Assembly (NCBI RefSeq): GCF_900108395.1 | Contig: NZ_FNXE01000006.1 | Location: 1 to 64,000, forward strand | DNA from: Paenimyroides marinum | GTDB taxonomy: Bacteria; Bacteroidota; Bacteroidia; Flavobacteriales; Flavobacteriaceae | Length of the DNA: 64,000 bases | Reading direction: 5' to 3' | Part shown: piece after piece, positions 9,143 to 18,301 of the stretch | Numbering within the stretch: the stretch's first letter is position 1 | Layout: the number at the start of each line of letters is the position of its first letter | Translations under genes and position numbers: made by a program | The notes under the pieces: generated by a model | Told to the model about the DNA's origin: nothing | What the model saw: only the letters and a program-made list of their open reading frames with translations | Database searches by the model: none

Positions 9143-10103
9143 GTTTAAGTGTTTTTTTATGAACTAAAATGGGATATACAAAATAATAAAACGTAATCAA
9201 CGCCAACGTACTTATAATGATTAAATAATTTAAAGTGTTGGGCATTTCTTTTGCATATCGGGTAATATACCCTTCGATCATTCCTGCAAAAATAGTAAAA
9301 GGCATAGTACTTATAAACAATTTAAAGCTGTTTTTAAACCCTGTTTTCAACGATTGCATTCGGGTATATGTTTCGGGAAACAAAATGCTGGCTCCTAAAA
9401 TAAATCCGGCAGTTACTTCGATAATAATACCCATAATTTCCATAGAGCCATGTAACCATATTCCGCGGATACTTTCAGTAAAAACGCCTTTTTCATAAAA
9501 GAAATACTGAAAACTGCCCAACATAATGGCATTTTGTATCATTACATAAAATGTTCCTAAACCAAGAAAAATGCCATAGATATAACAACGCATTCCCACG
9601 TACAAATTGTTTAAGGTGATACCAAACGCGCTTCCCCAGTTAGATGAACCTTGGTAAACCGCCATGGCATCGCCTTTTGCAATGTTATCTAACGTTTTAT
9701 TTACATAGGCATCGCCTAAAATTAAACGGACAAACCGTTCGTCATAAGCGGCAGAAATAACACCTATTCCCACAAAAATCAAAAATAAAATCAGCGAAAA
9801 ATAAAGAACTTTTCGGTATTTATAGGCAATCAACGGCACTTCATGAAAAAAGAAAGTACTTAAAACGTTGCCCTCATATTTATAACTGGTATAAACCTTT
9901 TGATGCACCGTACTTGCAAGGTTGTTTAAATAAGCAGTAACGTCGCTTTTAGGATAATAGGTCTGTGAGAAAGCCAAATCATTGCTTAACTGAACATACA
10001 TTTGAGACCAGTCATCGGCAGAAATTTTATTTTTTATGGTTAATTGTTGCTCAATATCTAACCATTTTTCTTTATTTTGTTTTATAAAAGCAATTTCTCT
10101 CAT
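9135..10103 (-). CDS. SpoIIM (stage II sporulation protein M)-like membrane protein
   Basis: 322 aa from the start chosen here. The open frame runs further upstream, but the conserved N terminus of this family begins MREIAFIKQNKEKW, which places the ATG at 10103. The longer frame would overlap the divergent RDD gene. About five membrane helices follow a soluble N-terminal region; the family block GAxxxxYQGSSNWGSAFG...LNN is present near the middle. This organism type does not sporulate, so the name reflects homology only. It is the first gene of the MoxR operon, and its start lies 19 bp from that of the divergent RDD gene. Confidence 0.85.
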   Translation of the reverse strand: MREIAFIKQNKEKWLDIEQQLTIKNKISADDWSQMYVQLSNDLAFSQTYYPKSDVTAYLNNLASTVHQKVYTSYKYEGNVLSTFFFHEVPLIAYKYRKVLYFSLILFLIFVGIGVISAAYDERFVRLILGDAYVNKTLDNIAKGDAMAVYQGSSNWGSAFGITLNNLYVGMRCYIYGIFLGLGTFYVMIQNAIMLGSFQYFFYEKGVFTESIRGIWLHGSMEIMGIIIEVTAGFILGASILFPETYTRMQSLKTGFKNSFKLFISTMPFTIFAGMIEGYITRYAKEMPNTLNYLIIISTLALITFYYFVYPILVHKKTLKHA

Positions 10104-10122
10104 ATCTGCTAAAATATAAATA

Positions 10123-10863
10123 ATGACCGAAATAACTATAAACACTGCACAAAATGTTGCAATAAATTTTAGACCGGCATCGTTAGGTGAACGCATTGTG
10201 GCGTTTATTATTGATATGGCTATAAAAATGGCGTATGTGTTTGCTGTTTTGTATTTAATGTATGAAGTATTTCATTTGCAACGACTTTTAAATTCGTTAG
10301 ACAGTTGGGAGCAGGGTGTGGTTATGTTTGCACTTTTTATACCGTTTATTTTTTACACTTTATTTTTTGAAAGCTGGACAAACGGACAAACCATAGGCAA
10401 AAGAATAATGAAAATACGCGTGGTGAAAATCGAAGGTTATCAGGCATGCTTTTCAGATTATTTTAGTCGCTGGCTGTTTCGTTTGGTTGATATTTATATT
10501 TTATCGGGATTACCGGCTATATTAGGAATCATTTTTAGCAGCAAAAGTCAAAGGTTAGGGGATATGGTAACCGATACCACCGTGATCAGTTTAAAATCTA
10601 ACGTAAAATTAAACCATCGTTTTTTAAATGATCTGTCTGATGAATATGTTGTCACTTTCCCCACGGTTTTGCGGTTGTCTGATCACGATATGAATATCAT
10701 TAAAAAAGCATACAACACGGCAATTATTCAAAATGATGTACTGATGATTAATGAACTGGTATCAAAAATTGAAGAGGTAACCACCATAAAGAATCATCAA
10801 TTAAATTCTCATCAGTTCATCCAAACCGTTATCAACGATTTTAATCATTTAACAAGCAGATGA
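10123..10863 (+). CDS. RDD family membrane protein
   Basis: 246 aa. The signature R-D-D arrangement is visible: SLGERIVAFIIDMAIKM at the N terminus, the NGQTIGKRIMKIRVV block, and YFSRWLFRLVDIYILSG. Three membrane helices lie in the first 150 aa and a hydrophilic C-terminal tail of about 80 aa follows. RDD proteins are small membrane proteins, some of which have been linked to ion exchange. It is divergent from the SpoIIM-like gene, a pairing seen repeatedly in flavobacteria, and overlaps the next gene by 4 bp. Confidence 0.88.
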   Translation: MTEITINTAQNVAINFRPASLGERIVAFIIDMAIKMAYVFAVLYLMYEVFHLQRLLNSLDSWEQGVVMFALFIPFIFYTLFFESWTNGQTIGKRIMKIRVVKIEGYQACFSDYFSRWLFRLVDIYILSGLPAILGIIFSSKSQRLGDMVTDTTVISLKSNVKLNHRFLNDLSDEYVVTFPTVLRLSDHDMNIIKKAYNTAIIQNDVLMINELVSKIEEVTTIKNHQLNSHQFIQTVINDFNHLTSR

Positions 10864-11465
10864 TTTTTACCATATTAGATACTTTAGGACTTATTGCTTT
10901 TGCTATTTCAGGTGCATTGGCAGGAATGACAAAAAAATTAGACTTTTTTGGCGTTTTTATCATTGCCATGGTAACGTCAATCGGGGGCGGAACTTTACGC
11001 GATTTGCTAATAGGAAACACACCTGTTTTTTGGTTGTTGAATTTGCAAACATTTTATATTGTAACCGCTTCCACAATCATTGCTATTATTTTTAGAACCC
11101 GGTTAAATAGTTTTAGAAAATCACTTTTTTTGTTTGATACCATCGGAATTGGAATCTTTACCATAACAGGTATCGAAAAAGGCTTATTGGTAGATTTAAG
11201 CCCGATTGTTTGTATTTTACTCGGAACAATTACCGCTTGTTTTGGTGGTGTAACACGTGATATTCTGTGTAATGAAATTCCGGTAATCTTTAGAAAAGAA
11301 ATCTATGCAACCGCTTGTTTACTTGGAGGAACTATATTTTTTATATTAAAATTTCTCAATATAAATGATGATTTTATATACATTGCCACTGCCGGAACCA
11401 TTATTTTAATCCGTTTGTTAGCTGTTAAGTTTCACTGGACTCTCCCACAGATTGGGATTAAGTAA
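10860..11465 (+). CDS. TRIC/YicG-type (UPF0126) membrane protein, putative cation channel
   Basis: 201 aa and almost entirely hydrophobic, with about seven helices. The two repeated glycine-rich motifs of the family are present: TSIGGGTLRDLLIGNTPVFW in the first half and TACFGGVTRDILCNEIP in the second. This internal duplication matches bacterial TRIC channels. It overlaps the RDD gene through ATGA, indicating co-translation. Homology to TRIC is established for the family; the ion carried here is inferred. Confidence 0.85.
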   Translation: MIFTILDTLGLIAFAISGALAGMTKKLDFFGVFIIAMVTSIGGGTLRDLLIGNTPVFWLLNLQTFYIVTASTIIAIIFRTRLNSFRKSLFLFDTIGIGIFTITGIEKGLLVDLSPIVCILLGTITACFGGVTRDILCNEIPVIFRKEIYATACLLGGTIFFILKFLNINDDFIYIATAGTIILIRLLAVKFHWTLPQIGIK

Positions 11466-11655
11466 ATATAAAAAAATCATTTTGATTAAGTCATTCATTA
11501 TCTAAAAACTTCTTAATTTAAAGTAGTTTCTTATTAACAAAATCTTTTAACTCTTTGTTAAAAAGAAATACAAATTAGGCTGCATAAATAATAATAGCTA
11601 TCTTCAAAAAATAAGTTTAATTCTGTGCTTAAAACAGAAAAAACAATTTAAAAAT

Positions 11656-12555
11656 ATGAATGATTTCTTTGGAGCTCCTCCCATTTCTTATAACAGTATT
11701 AAAGATTTAGAACAACAATCTGGTGATTTAATTATTTATGCCATTCCGTTGATGGCTTTTTTTACCGTCCTTGAAATCTGGTATTCCTGGTACTCTAACA
11801 AACGTAATTACGACACAAAAGAAAGTTTGGGCTCTTTATTTGTAGGTTTAGGAAACGTAGCTATTAATTTACTTTTTAAATTGGGGTTTATTTATGGGGC
11901 TGTTTATATTTATAACATGGTTCCGTGGAGAATGGAATTAAACTGGTGGACTCTTTTTCCTTGCTTAATAATTTACGATTTTTGTAGCTATTGGGCACAT
12001 TATGTTTCTCACTTTAATCGGTTTTTTTGGGCCACTCATGTGGTACATCACAGTGCCGATAATTATAATTTAACTGTTTCTTTTAGATTAAGCTGGGTTC
12101 AGCACTTTAAATTATTGTTCTTTTTACCGTTGGCTTTTTTAGGTTTTCATCCGGTAATATTTTTTATAACCAATCAAATTTCGGTATTGTTTCAGTTTTG
12201 GCAACATACTGAATACATTGGAAAATTACCTAAAATTGTGGAAAACATCTTTGTAACGCCCTCTAATCACAGAGTACATCATGGATCCGACGAAAAGTAT
12301 ATCGATAAAAATTTTGGTGCTATCTTTATTTTCTGGGATAAATTGATGAAAACATATCATCCCGAAGAAGAAACACCAACCTATGGAATTACTACAAAAA
12401 TGAATCAGAAACTGAATCCTTTATATTTAAACTTTCACGAATATGAAACGATGATCAATGATATCAAAAAGGCAAAAACAATTAAACAAAAATGGTTCTT
12501 TGTTTTTGGAAGTCCCGGTGCTATTGATAGATTAAAAAAAAGTGTAAAAAAATAA
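11656..12555 (+). CDS. Fatty acid hydroxylase / sterol desaturase superfamily protein
   Basis: 299 aa. The diiron histidine clusters are visible: HYVSHFNRFFWATHVVHHSA (HxxxH plus HxxHH) and NHRVHHGSDEKYIDKNFG. At least four hydrophobic segments place it in the inner membrane. Members oxidise lipid acyl chains, carotenoids or sterols; the substrate cannot be told here. The 190-bp gap upstream contains no other gene and no clear TAnnTTTG box. A bidirectional terminator follows the stop codon. Confidence 0.88.
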   Translation: MNDFFGAPPISYNSIKDLEQQSGDLIIYAIPLMAFFTVLEIWYSWYSNKRNYDTKESLGSLFVGLGNVAINLLFKLGFIYGAVYIYNMVPWRMELNWWTLFPCLIIYDFCSYWAHYVSHFNRFFWATHVVHHSADNYNLTVSFRLSWVQHFKLLFFLPLAFLGFHPVIFFITNQISVLFQFWQHTEYIGKLPKIVENIFVTPSNHRVHHGSDEKYIDKNFGAIFIFWDKLMKTYHPEEETPTYGITTKMNQKLNPLYLNFHEYETMINDIKKAKTIKQKWFFVFGSPGAIDRLKKSVKK

Positions 12556-12587
12556 AAGGATTTAACAATTATGTTAAATCCTTTTTT
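12554..12587. terminator. Bidirectional terminator between the hydroxylase and aconitase genes
   Basis: A 13-bp perfect stem (AAAAGGATTTAAC / GTTAAATCCTTTT) with a 6-nt loop. It is T-rich on the 3' side of both strands. It separates two convergent genes and can serve both. Confidence 0.85.
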
Positions 12588-12592
12588 GATGA

Positions 12593-15367
12593 TTATTCTT
12601 TTTTAAGATAATCTCTTAAAACATACTGAAGAATACCATTGTTTCTGTAATATTCTATTTCGATAAGAGAATCCATACGTGCCATTACTTGGAATTCTGT
12701 TATTTTTCCATTAGGATGTGTTGCTTTAACATCTAAAAGTTTATGAGGAGTCAGATTGTTTTCCAAACCTGTTATATCAAACACTTCGGTACCGTCTAAC
12801 CCCAAATTTTCAGCATTTTGACCCTTAACAAACACTAATGGTGCAACTCCCATTCCTACTAAATTGCTGCGATGGATACGCTCAAAACTTTCAGCAATAA
12901 CTGCTTTAATTCCTAATAAATAAGTGCCTTTTGCAGCCCAATCCCGCGATGATCCCGATCCGTATTCTTTACCGGCTAAAACAATCAAAGGAGTATTTGT
13001 TTTTTGATATTCCATCGCCGTTTCAAAAACTGTATTTACCACTCCGCTTGGAAAATGTTTACTGTATCCGCCTTCTTTATCTGCAATTTTATTTTTGATA
13101 CGTACATTGGCAAACGTTCCGCGCATCATTACTTCGTGATTTCCTCTACGTGAACCGTACGAATTAAAATCTACTTTTTCTACACCATGAGAAATTAAAT
13201 ATTTGCCTGCGGCACTATCTTCGCGAAAAGATCCTGCCGGTGAAATATGGTCTGTTGTTACCGAATCGCCCAAATACAATAATACACGGGCATTGGTAAT
13301 ATCAACAATACTATCAGGATGTACCTGAAGATTTTCAAAAAACGGAGCTTCTTTTATATAAGTAGAAGCATCATTCCATTTAAAACGCTCATCTAAGCTC
13401 ACTTCAAGATTTTGCCAGTCATCAGATCCATCGAAAATTACATCGTAAACTTCCTGAAAATCACCTTGTTTTACACAATCATTCACTGTTTGAATAATTT
13501 CTTCCCTGCTTGGCCAGATGTCTTTCAAATAAACAGGTTGTCCGTTAGGATCGTAAGACAGCGGATCATTCATTAAATCAATATCAACTCTGCCAACCAA
13601 AGCATACGCAACTACTAACATGGGCGACATTAAAAAATTCATTTTTACCTGAGGATGCACCCGGGCTTCAAAATTTCTGTTTCCTGAAAGTACTGATGCT
13701 CCTACCAGTTCGCCTTTATCAACAGCTTCGGCAATATGCGGAGGTAAGGGACCTGAATTCCCTATACATGAAGTACATCCGTATCCCACCGTATGAAATC
13801 GAAGAGCTTCTAAATCAGCAGTTAGGCCAGACCTGTCTAAATATTTTGTTACTACTTTTGAGCCCGGTGCTAAAGAAGTTTTTACCCATGATTTGGTACG
13901 CAACCCTTTTTCTATCGCTTTGCGGGCCAACAAACCTGCACCAATCATTACTGCCGGATTTGAAGTATTGGTACAACTTGTGATGGCTGCAATGACGATA
14001 CTTCCGTCGCTTAAAATAAATTCCTGATTTTTATATTTAATCCGTACAGATTGCATGGCATCTTTTACCACTTCCAGATCAGATTCTTTTTTCATGGGAA
14101 CCTTTCCAAAGGTAAATTCTGTACCTGAACCACCATCGGCAAGCCAGGCAGATTCTTTTCTTTCAGAAGGTAAAATATAGCTGCGATTGTTTTCCTGATC
14201 CAGTAAATTAGCAAACTGATTGCCTAAATCTTTAACCAATATTTTATCCTGAGGTCGCTTAGGACCTGATACGGTAGGTTCTAAAGAAGATAAATCGAAC
14301 TCAACAACAGAAGAAAAGGTAATATCTTCATTGCCCGTGCGCCACAAAAGATTTTCTTTGGCATATTCTTCAACAATTTTAATCTGTTGTTCAGAACGGT
14401 TGGTAGATCTCATATATTCCAATGTACGATCATCAATAGGGAAATAGGTAATGGTACAGCCAAATTCCGGAGACATATTGGCGATAGTTGCCCGATCGGT
14501 AACTGTTAAATGATCTAAACCGTCGCCAAAAAGTTCTACAAATTTTCCCACCACACCTTTATCTCTAAGCACTTTTGTAATAGACAGTACCATATCGGTT
14601 GCGGTACAAGCTTCGGGTATTTTTCCTGTTAGTTTTAATCCGATTACTTCCGGACAAGTAAAGAAAATAGGCTGACCTAACATGGCTGCTTCAGCTTCAA
14701 TTCCGCCGGCACCCCAGCCAACAACGCCTAAGCCATTAACCATTGGCGTATGCGAATCGGTTCCAACTAATGTATCGGGAAACAACCAATCGTCACGTTC
14801 AATAATTCCTTTTGCCAGATATTCTAAATTTACCTGATGACAAATACCCATTCCGGGAGGCACAACTGTAAAGTTTTTTAAGCCGTTTTGTGCCCATTTT
14901 AATAATTCGTACCGTTCGTTATTACGTTGATATTCTAACGCAACATTTTTTGCATACGAATAATCTGTTCCAAAATTATCTACCTGAACCGAATGGTCAA
15001 TTACCAAATCTACAGGAATTGCCGGATTAATTTTCTGTCCGTCTTTTCCGTGACGAACAAACTCTGCCCGAAGTGAAGCCATATCCACCACTGCCGGTAC
15101 GCCAGTAAAATCCTGCATTAGAATACGTGCCGGTTTAAAAGGAATATCCTTATCTACAGGTTGCGGAGTCCAGTTCACAAGGGTGTTAATATGTTCATCG
15201 GTGATACTGAAACCATCGTAATTTCTCAATACATTTTCAAGCAAAATTCGGATACTGAAAGGCAGATGCTTTACCGTACCTTCCGGTATATCTTTTAAGG
15301 AACAATAACTAAATGTTTTTCCGTTTATGGTTATTGTTTTTGTAGATTTTGGATTCGTGTTAGTCAT
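12593..15367 (-). CDS. acnA: Aconitate hydratase A (AcnA/IRP1 type)
   Basis: 924 aa, the usual length of AcnA. It isomerises citrate to isocitrate in the TCA cycle using a 4Fe-4S cluster. The cluster ligands lie in AITSCTNTSNPAVM and GYGCTSCIGNSGPL. Other active-site blocks are VGTDSHTPMVNGLGVVGWG, GDSVTTDHISPAGS and the swivel-domain SYGSRRGNHEVMMRGTFAN plus AGKEYGSGSSRDWAAKGT. It stands alone between a bidirectional terminator and a long 5' gap. Confidence 0.97.
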   Translation of the reverse strand: MTNTNPKSTKTITINGKTFSYCSLKDIPEGTVKHLPFSIRILLENVLRNYDGFSITDEHINTLVNWTPQPVDKDIPFKPARILMQDFTGVPAVVDMASLRAEFVRHGKDGQKINPAIPVDLVIDHSVQVDNFGTDYSYAKNVALEYQRNNERYELLKWAQNGLKNFTVVPPGMGICHQVNLEYLAKGIIERDDWLFPDTLVGTDSHTPMVNGLGVVGWGAGGIEAEAAMLGQPIFFTCPEVIGLKLTGKIPEACTATDMVLSITKVLRDKGVVGKFVELFGDGLDHLTVTDRATIANMSPEFGCTITYFPIDDRTLEYMRSTNRSEQQIKIVEEYAKENLLWRTGNEDITFSSVVEFDLSSLEPTVSGPKRPQDKILVKDLGNQFANLLDQENNRSYILPSERKESAWLADGGSGTEFTFGKVPMKKESDLEVVKDAMQSVRIKYKNQEFILSDGSIVIAAITSCTNTSNPAVMIGAGLLARKAIEKGLRTKSWVKTSLAPGSKVVTKYLDRSGLTADLEALRFHTVGYGCTSCIGNSGPLPPHIAEAVDKGELVGASVLSGNRNFEARVHPQVKMNFLMSPMLVVAYALVGRVDIDLMNDPLSYDPNGQPVYLKDIWPSREEIIQTVNDCVKQGDFQEVYDVIFDGSDDWQNLEVSLDERFKWNDASTYIKEAPFFENLQVHPDSIVDITNARVLLYLGDSVTTDHISPAGSFREDSAAGKYLISHGVEKVDFNSYGSRRGNHEVMMRGTFANVRIKNKIADKEGGYSKHFPSGVVNTVFETAMEYQKTNTPLIVLAGKEYGSGSSRDWAAKGTYLLGIKAVIAESFERIHRSNLVGMGVAPLVFVKGQNAENLGLDGTEVFDITGLENNLTPHKLLDVKATHPNGKITEFQVMARMDSLIEIEYYRNNGILQYVLRDYLKKE

Positions 15368-15515
15368 AATAAAGTTTTTATAGCCTTATAAAGTTAGGTA
15401 ATAATTGAATGGAAAGCAAATAAATATATAGTGACTAAGAAGTTAGTATAGTACGAATATAGGAATTATTAATTACTTCAATGAAAGAACTACTAATTCT
15501 TATATGTTTAAATAC

Positions 15516-15546
15516 AAAAAGACGTTGATTTCCCAACGTCTTTTTG
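15516..15546. terminator. Rho-independent terminator of the tRNA-Ser gene
   Basis: The stem AAAAAGACGTTG / CAACGTCTTTTT encloses a 6-nt loop. It lies just 3' of the tRNA on the minus strand. It is followed by T-rich sequence in both orientations. Confidence 0.8.
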
Positions 15547-15551
15547 TTTTG

Positions 15552-15636
15552 CGGAGAAAGAGGGATTCGAACCCCCGGACCTGTTACAGTCAACAGTTTT
15601 CAAGACTGCCGCATTCGACCACTCTGCCATTTCTCC
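15552..15636 (-). tRNA. tRNA-Ser (UGA anticodon)
   Basis: On the minus strand the acceptor arm GGAGAAA pairs with TTTCTCC and is followed by a G discriminator. The D arm is visible (GCAGAGTGGTCGAATGC). The anticodon loop CTTGAAA gives anticodon TGA. A long class II variable arm and the T loop GGTTCGAATCC follow. Length is 85 nt and CCA is not encoded. The long variable arm and the anticodon both indicate serine. Confidence 0.97.
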
Positions 15637-15715
15637 TCGGTCTCAACTAACATTGTTACCTTTGTTAATTGTGGTGCAAATATAAAATGATTTTTTTATT
15701 CTACAAACAATTTTT

Positions 15716-16849
15716 TTAAAAATTAATATAATCTACAATTTCCAAACCATAGCCAACCATACCCACGCGTTTACCGTGTTCTGAATTACTCATTAATTTA
15801 ATTTTTGAAATATTGATGTCATGAAGAATCTGAGCACCGATACCAAAATCCTTAGTGTCTAACTGTATTTTGGGTGCTTTTACCATTTCATTGGTTTGTG
15901 CCTGTAATTCTTTAAGTTCACTTAAACGTTTTAATAAATCAAGGGTGTTGTATTCTTGATTGATAAACAATATAGCTCCTTTACCTTCTTTCTCAATGGC
16001 TGTAAACATTTGGTCTAACTTTTCATCTTGATTGTTGGTTAAATTGCCTAAAATATCATTGTTTACCTGTGATGAATTGATTCTTGTTAAAACAGCATCT
16101 CCATTATTCCAAACGCCTTTGGTCAAAGCAATGTGCACTTGCTTGTTGGTTACCTGTAAATAGGCACGTAAACGGTAGGTTCCAAATTTTGTTTGAATGT
16201 CAAAATCTTCTTTCTTTTGAATTAGACTATCATGCTTCATTCGGTAAGCTACCAAATCTTCAATTGAGATTAATTTCATGTTGAATTTTTTGGCTACTTC
16301 AACCAATTGAGGTAAACGAGCCATAGATCCGTCTTCGTTTAAAATTTCGACTAAAATTCCTGCAGGCTTCAATCCGGCTAATCGCGCTAAATCAACAGCT
16401 GCTTCTGTGTGACCGGTTCTTCGTAAAACACCACCCTCTTTAGCGATTAAAGGAAAGATATGTCCGGGACGACCTAAGTCTTCGGGTTTGGTATCGTCTT
16501 TTACTAAAAATTCAATGGTTTTTGATCGGTCATGTGCTGAAATTCCTGTGGTGCATCCGTGACCAATTAAATCAACCGAAACGGTAAATGCTGTTTGATG
16601 CAAAACGGTATTGTTGGTTACCATGGGTTTTAAATCCAGCTCTTTACAGCGTTTTTGGGTTAAAGGTGCACAGATCAATCCACGACCATGCATTGCCATA
16701 AAGTTGATCATTTCGGGCGAAACCATTTCTGCGGCGGCTATAAAATCGCCTTCATTTTCACGGTCTTCGTCATCGACTACAATAACTATTTTTCCTTGAC
16801 GGATATCTTCAATAGCTTCTTCTATCGTATTTAATTTTATATCAGACAT
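15716..16849 (-). CDS. ribB: 3,4-dihydroxy-2-butanone-4-phosphate synthase with degenerate GTP cyclohydrolase II-like domain
   Basis: 377 aa with the RibBA layout. The N-terminal RibB domain (about 1-205) converts ribulose-5-phosphate to the four-carbon riboflavin precursor and is intact: DDEDRENEGDF (R30, E31, E33), HGRGLICAPL, TGISAHDRSKTI, RPGHIFPL, GHTEAAVDL. The C-terminal RibA-like domain lacks the zinc-binding cysteines; the usual SECLTGD...CDC region reads TRINSSQVNNDILGNL, and only the tail DFGIGAQILHDINISKI...GLEIVDY is kept. GTP cyclohydrolase activity is therefore unlikely and a separate RibA should exist elsewhere. It overlaps the LptF/G-like gene by 8 bp. Confidence 0.9.
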   Translation of the reverse strand: MSDIKLNTIEEAIEDIRQGKIVIVVDDEDRENEGDFIAAAEMVSPEMINFMAMHGRGLICAPLTQKRCKELDLKPMVTNNTVLHQTAFTVSVDLIGHGCTTGISAHDRSKTIEFLVKDDTKPEDLGRPGHIFPLIAKEGGVLRRTGHTEAAVDLARLAGLKPAGILVEILNEDGSMARLPQLVEVAKKFNMKLISIEDLVAYRMKHDSLIQKKEDFDIQTKFGTYRLRAYLQVTNKQVHIALTKGVWNNGDAVLTRINSSQVNNDILGNLTNNQDEKLDQMFTAIEKEGKGAILFINQEYNTLDLLKRLSELKELQAQTNEMVKAPKIQLDTKDFGIGAQILHDINISKIKLMSNSEHGKRVGMVGYGLEIVDYINF

Positions 16850-18293
16850 TTTCTGTGGTGTTTTGTTTCTTTTTAAATTTTGTTTTAAAGTAACTTGTTA
16901 TTGGGTATAACAAATTATCAATGCTGTTTATACCTCGATCTCGTGTGGCTTTATAGGTAAAAGTAATTGCCATTGGCAGTAGTACCAATGTAGAAAGCCA
17001 AGTGCCAAAAAAAGGTGTAATACCGTTTTCTTGCGCCAGTTTTTTTCCGAATGTATTGATAAAGTGATAGGTTATAAATATCAATACGGCAAAAACCATT
17101 GGCAATCCCAAACCACCTTTTCTAATAATAGCTCCAAGCGGTGCTCCAATAAAGAACATTAACAAACAGGAAAAAGCAATGACGAATTTCTCGTACAAAG
17201 CAATCCAGTGGCGGTTAATGTATTTCGATTTTTCGGTTAACGAATTTTTATTGTTGGTAATATTGAACCGGATGCTTTCGGCAACGGCTGAAGCGTTAGA
17301 ATATAAACTGATTTTTTCGCTACGTGTTTTAAAGGTAAGTAACGAATCTAAGCTGACGTTTTTATATGCTATTTTACTATCTCTTTTGTTGTTAGATAAA
17401 AACAGGCGGTTGTTGTCGTTATCTGCCTCAACTTGTACCTTTTGTTCATTTTTCAGATTAACGTTTAATGAATCAATGGTATAATTTAACTGCGAAATAT
17501 TCATCATATTGGCAGTATTTGATATTTCTTGAAGTTCTTGTTCCGAATTGTCAAATTCAGATACATCAATACTCATGATATAATGCTTGAATTCAGATTT
17601 TACAAACGGTTTGGTAAGATGGCTTTTTTTAGATGTTACGTCTTCGTAATAATTTCCGTTAAACAAATGCAGCTTTAAAATAGGACTGTTTTCATGTGTT
17701 TCAATCCGTCCGGTATTTGCCTTGATAACCGTTTTGTTTTGATTGTTTTGCTGGCTGATTACGTGCATGGTTACATTGCGTAATTGTTCATCTTTTTCGC
17801 CATATTTTTCATCCACTTTAATATTCAGTGCACCTAAACTGGTAAATTGCCCCGCAGTAATTGCCATTGCCGGTTTGGTATGCAAAATATCTCGCCGCAT
17901 GTTTACAAACTTAAATTCAGATTTTGGTGCGATATTGTTTACAAACCAAAAAGACAATCCCGATAAAAGCAAAATGAAAATAATCAATGAACGCATGGCT
18001 CGCTGCAACGAAATTCCTGATGATTTCATGGCGGCAAATTCGTAGTTTTCAGAGAAATCACCAAAAGTCATGATCGACGCCAAAAGAACCGATAAAGGCA
18101 GAACCATCGGAATCATTTTAGGCGAATAAAAAAACAAAAACTTAAATATGGTGATAAAATCAAGGTCTTTACCGGCTAAATCACCAATAAAGACCCAAAT
18201 TCCCTGCAATACAAAAATGAAAAACAAGATTGCAAATACCGAAAAAAAAGTTTTTACGAAACTTGTTAATATATATCGATCAAGTATTTTCAC
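16842..18293 (-). CDS. LptF/LptG-family permease (YjgP/YjgQ)
   Basis: 483 aa with the family layout: N-terminal helices (KILDRYILTSFVKTFFSVFA...), a periplasmic beta-jellyroll region of about 200 aa, and C-terminal helices (VIAFSCLLMFFIGAPLGAII and following). LptFG is the membrane part of the ABC transporter that extracts lipopolysaccharide for transport to the outer membrane. The family helices and the GAPLGAIIRKGGLGLPM motif support the call; LptF versus LptG is not decided. The middle (residues about 270-330) contains an extra Asn-rich segment. It lies 8 bp after the LolA-like gene and overlaps ribB. Confidence 0.88.
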   Translation of the reverse strand: MKILDRYILTSFVKTFFSVFAILFFIFVLQGIWVFIGDLAGKDLDFITIFKFLFFYSPKMIPMVLPLSVLLASIMTFGDFSENYEFAAMKSSGISLQRAMRSLIIFILLLSGLSFWFVNNIAPKSEFKFVNMRRDILHTKPAMAITAGQFTSLGALNIKVDEKYGEKDEQLRNVTMHVISQQNNQNKTVIKANTGRIETHENSPILKLHLFNGNYYEDVTSKKSHLTKPFVKSEFKHYIMSIDVSEFDNSEQELQEISNTANMMNISQLNYTIDSLNVNLKNEQKVQVEADNDNNRLFLSNNKRDSKIAYKNVSLDSLLTFKTRSEKISLYSNASAVAESIRFNITNNKNSLTEKSKYINRHWIALYEKFVIAFSCLLMFFIGAPLGAIIRKGGLGLPMVFAVLIFITYHFINTFGKKLAQENGITPFFGTWLSTLVLLPMAITFTYKATRDRGINSIDNLLYPITSYFKTKFKKKQNTTENV

Positions 18294-18301
18294 GTGTTAC
18301 T

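Noticed and set aside
10104-10196. Upstream extension of the SpoIIM-like gene
   Set aside because: It would overlap the conserved N terminus of the divergent RDD gene; the family start MREIAF lies at 10103.
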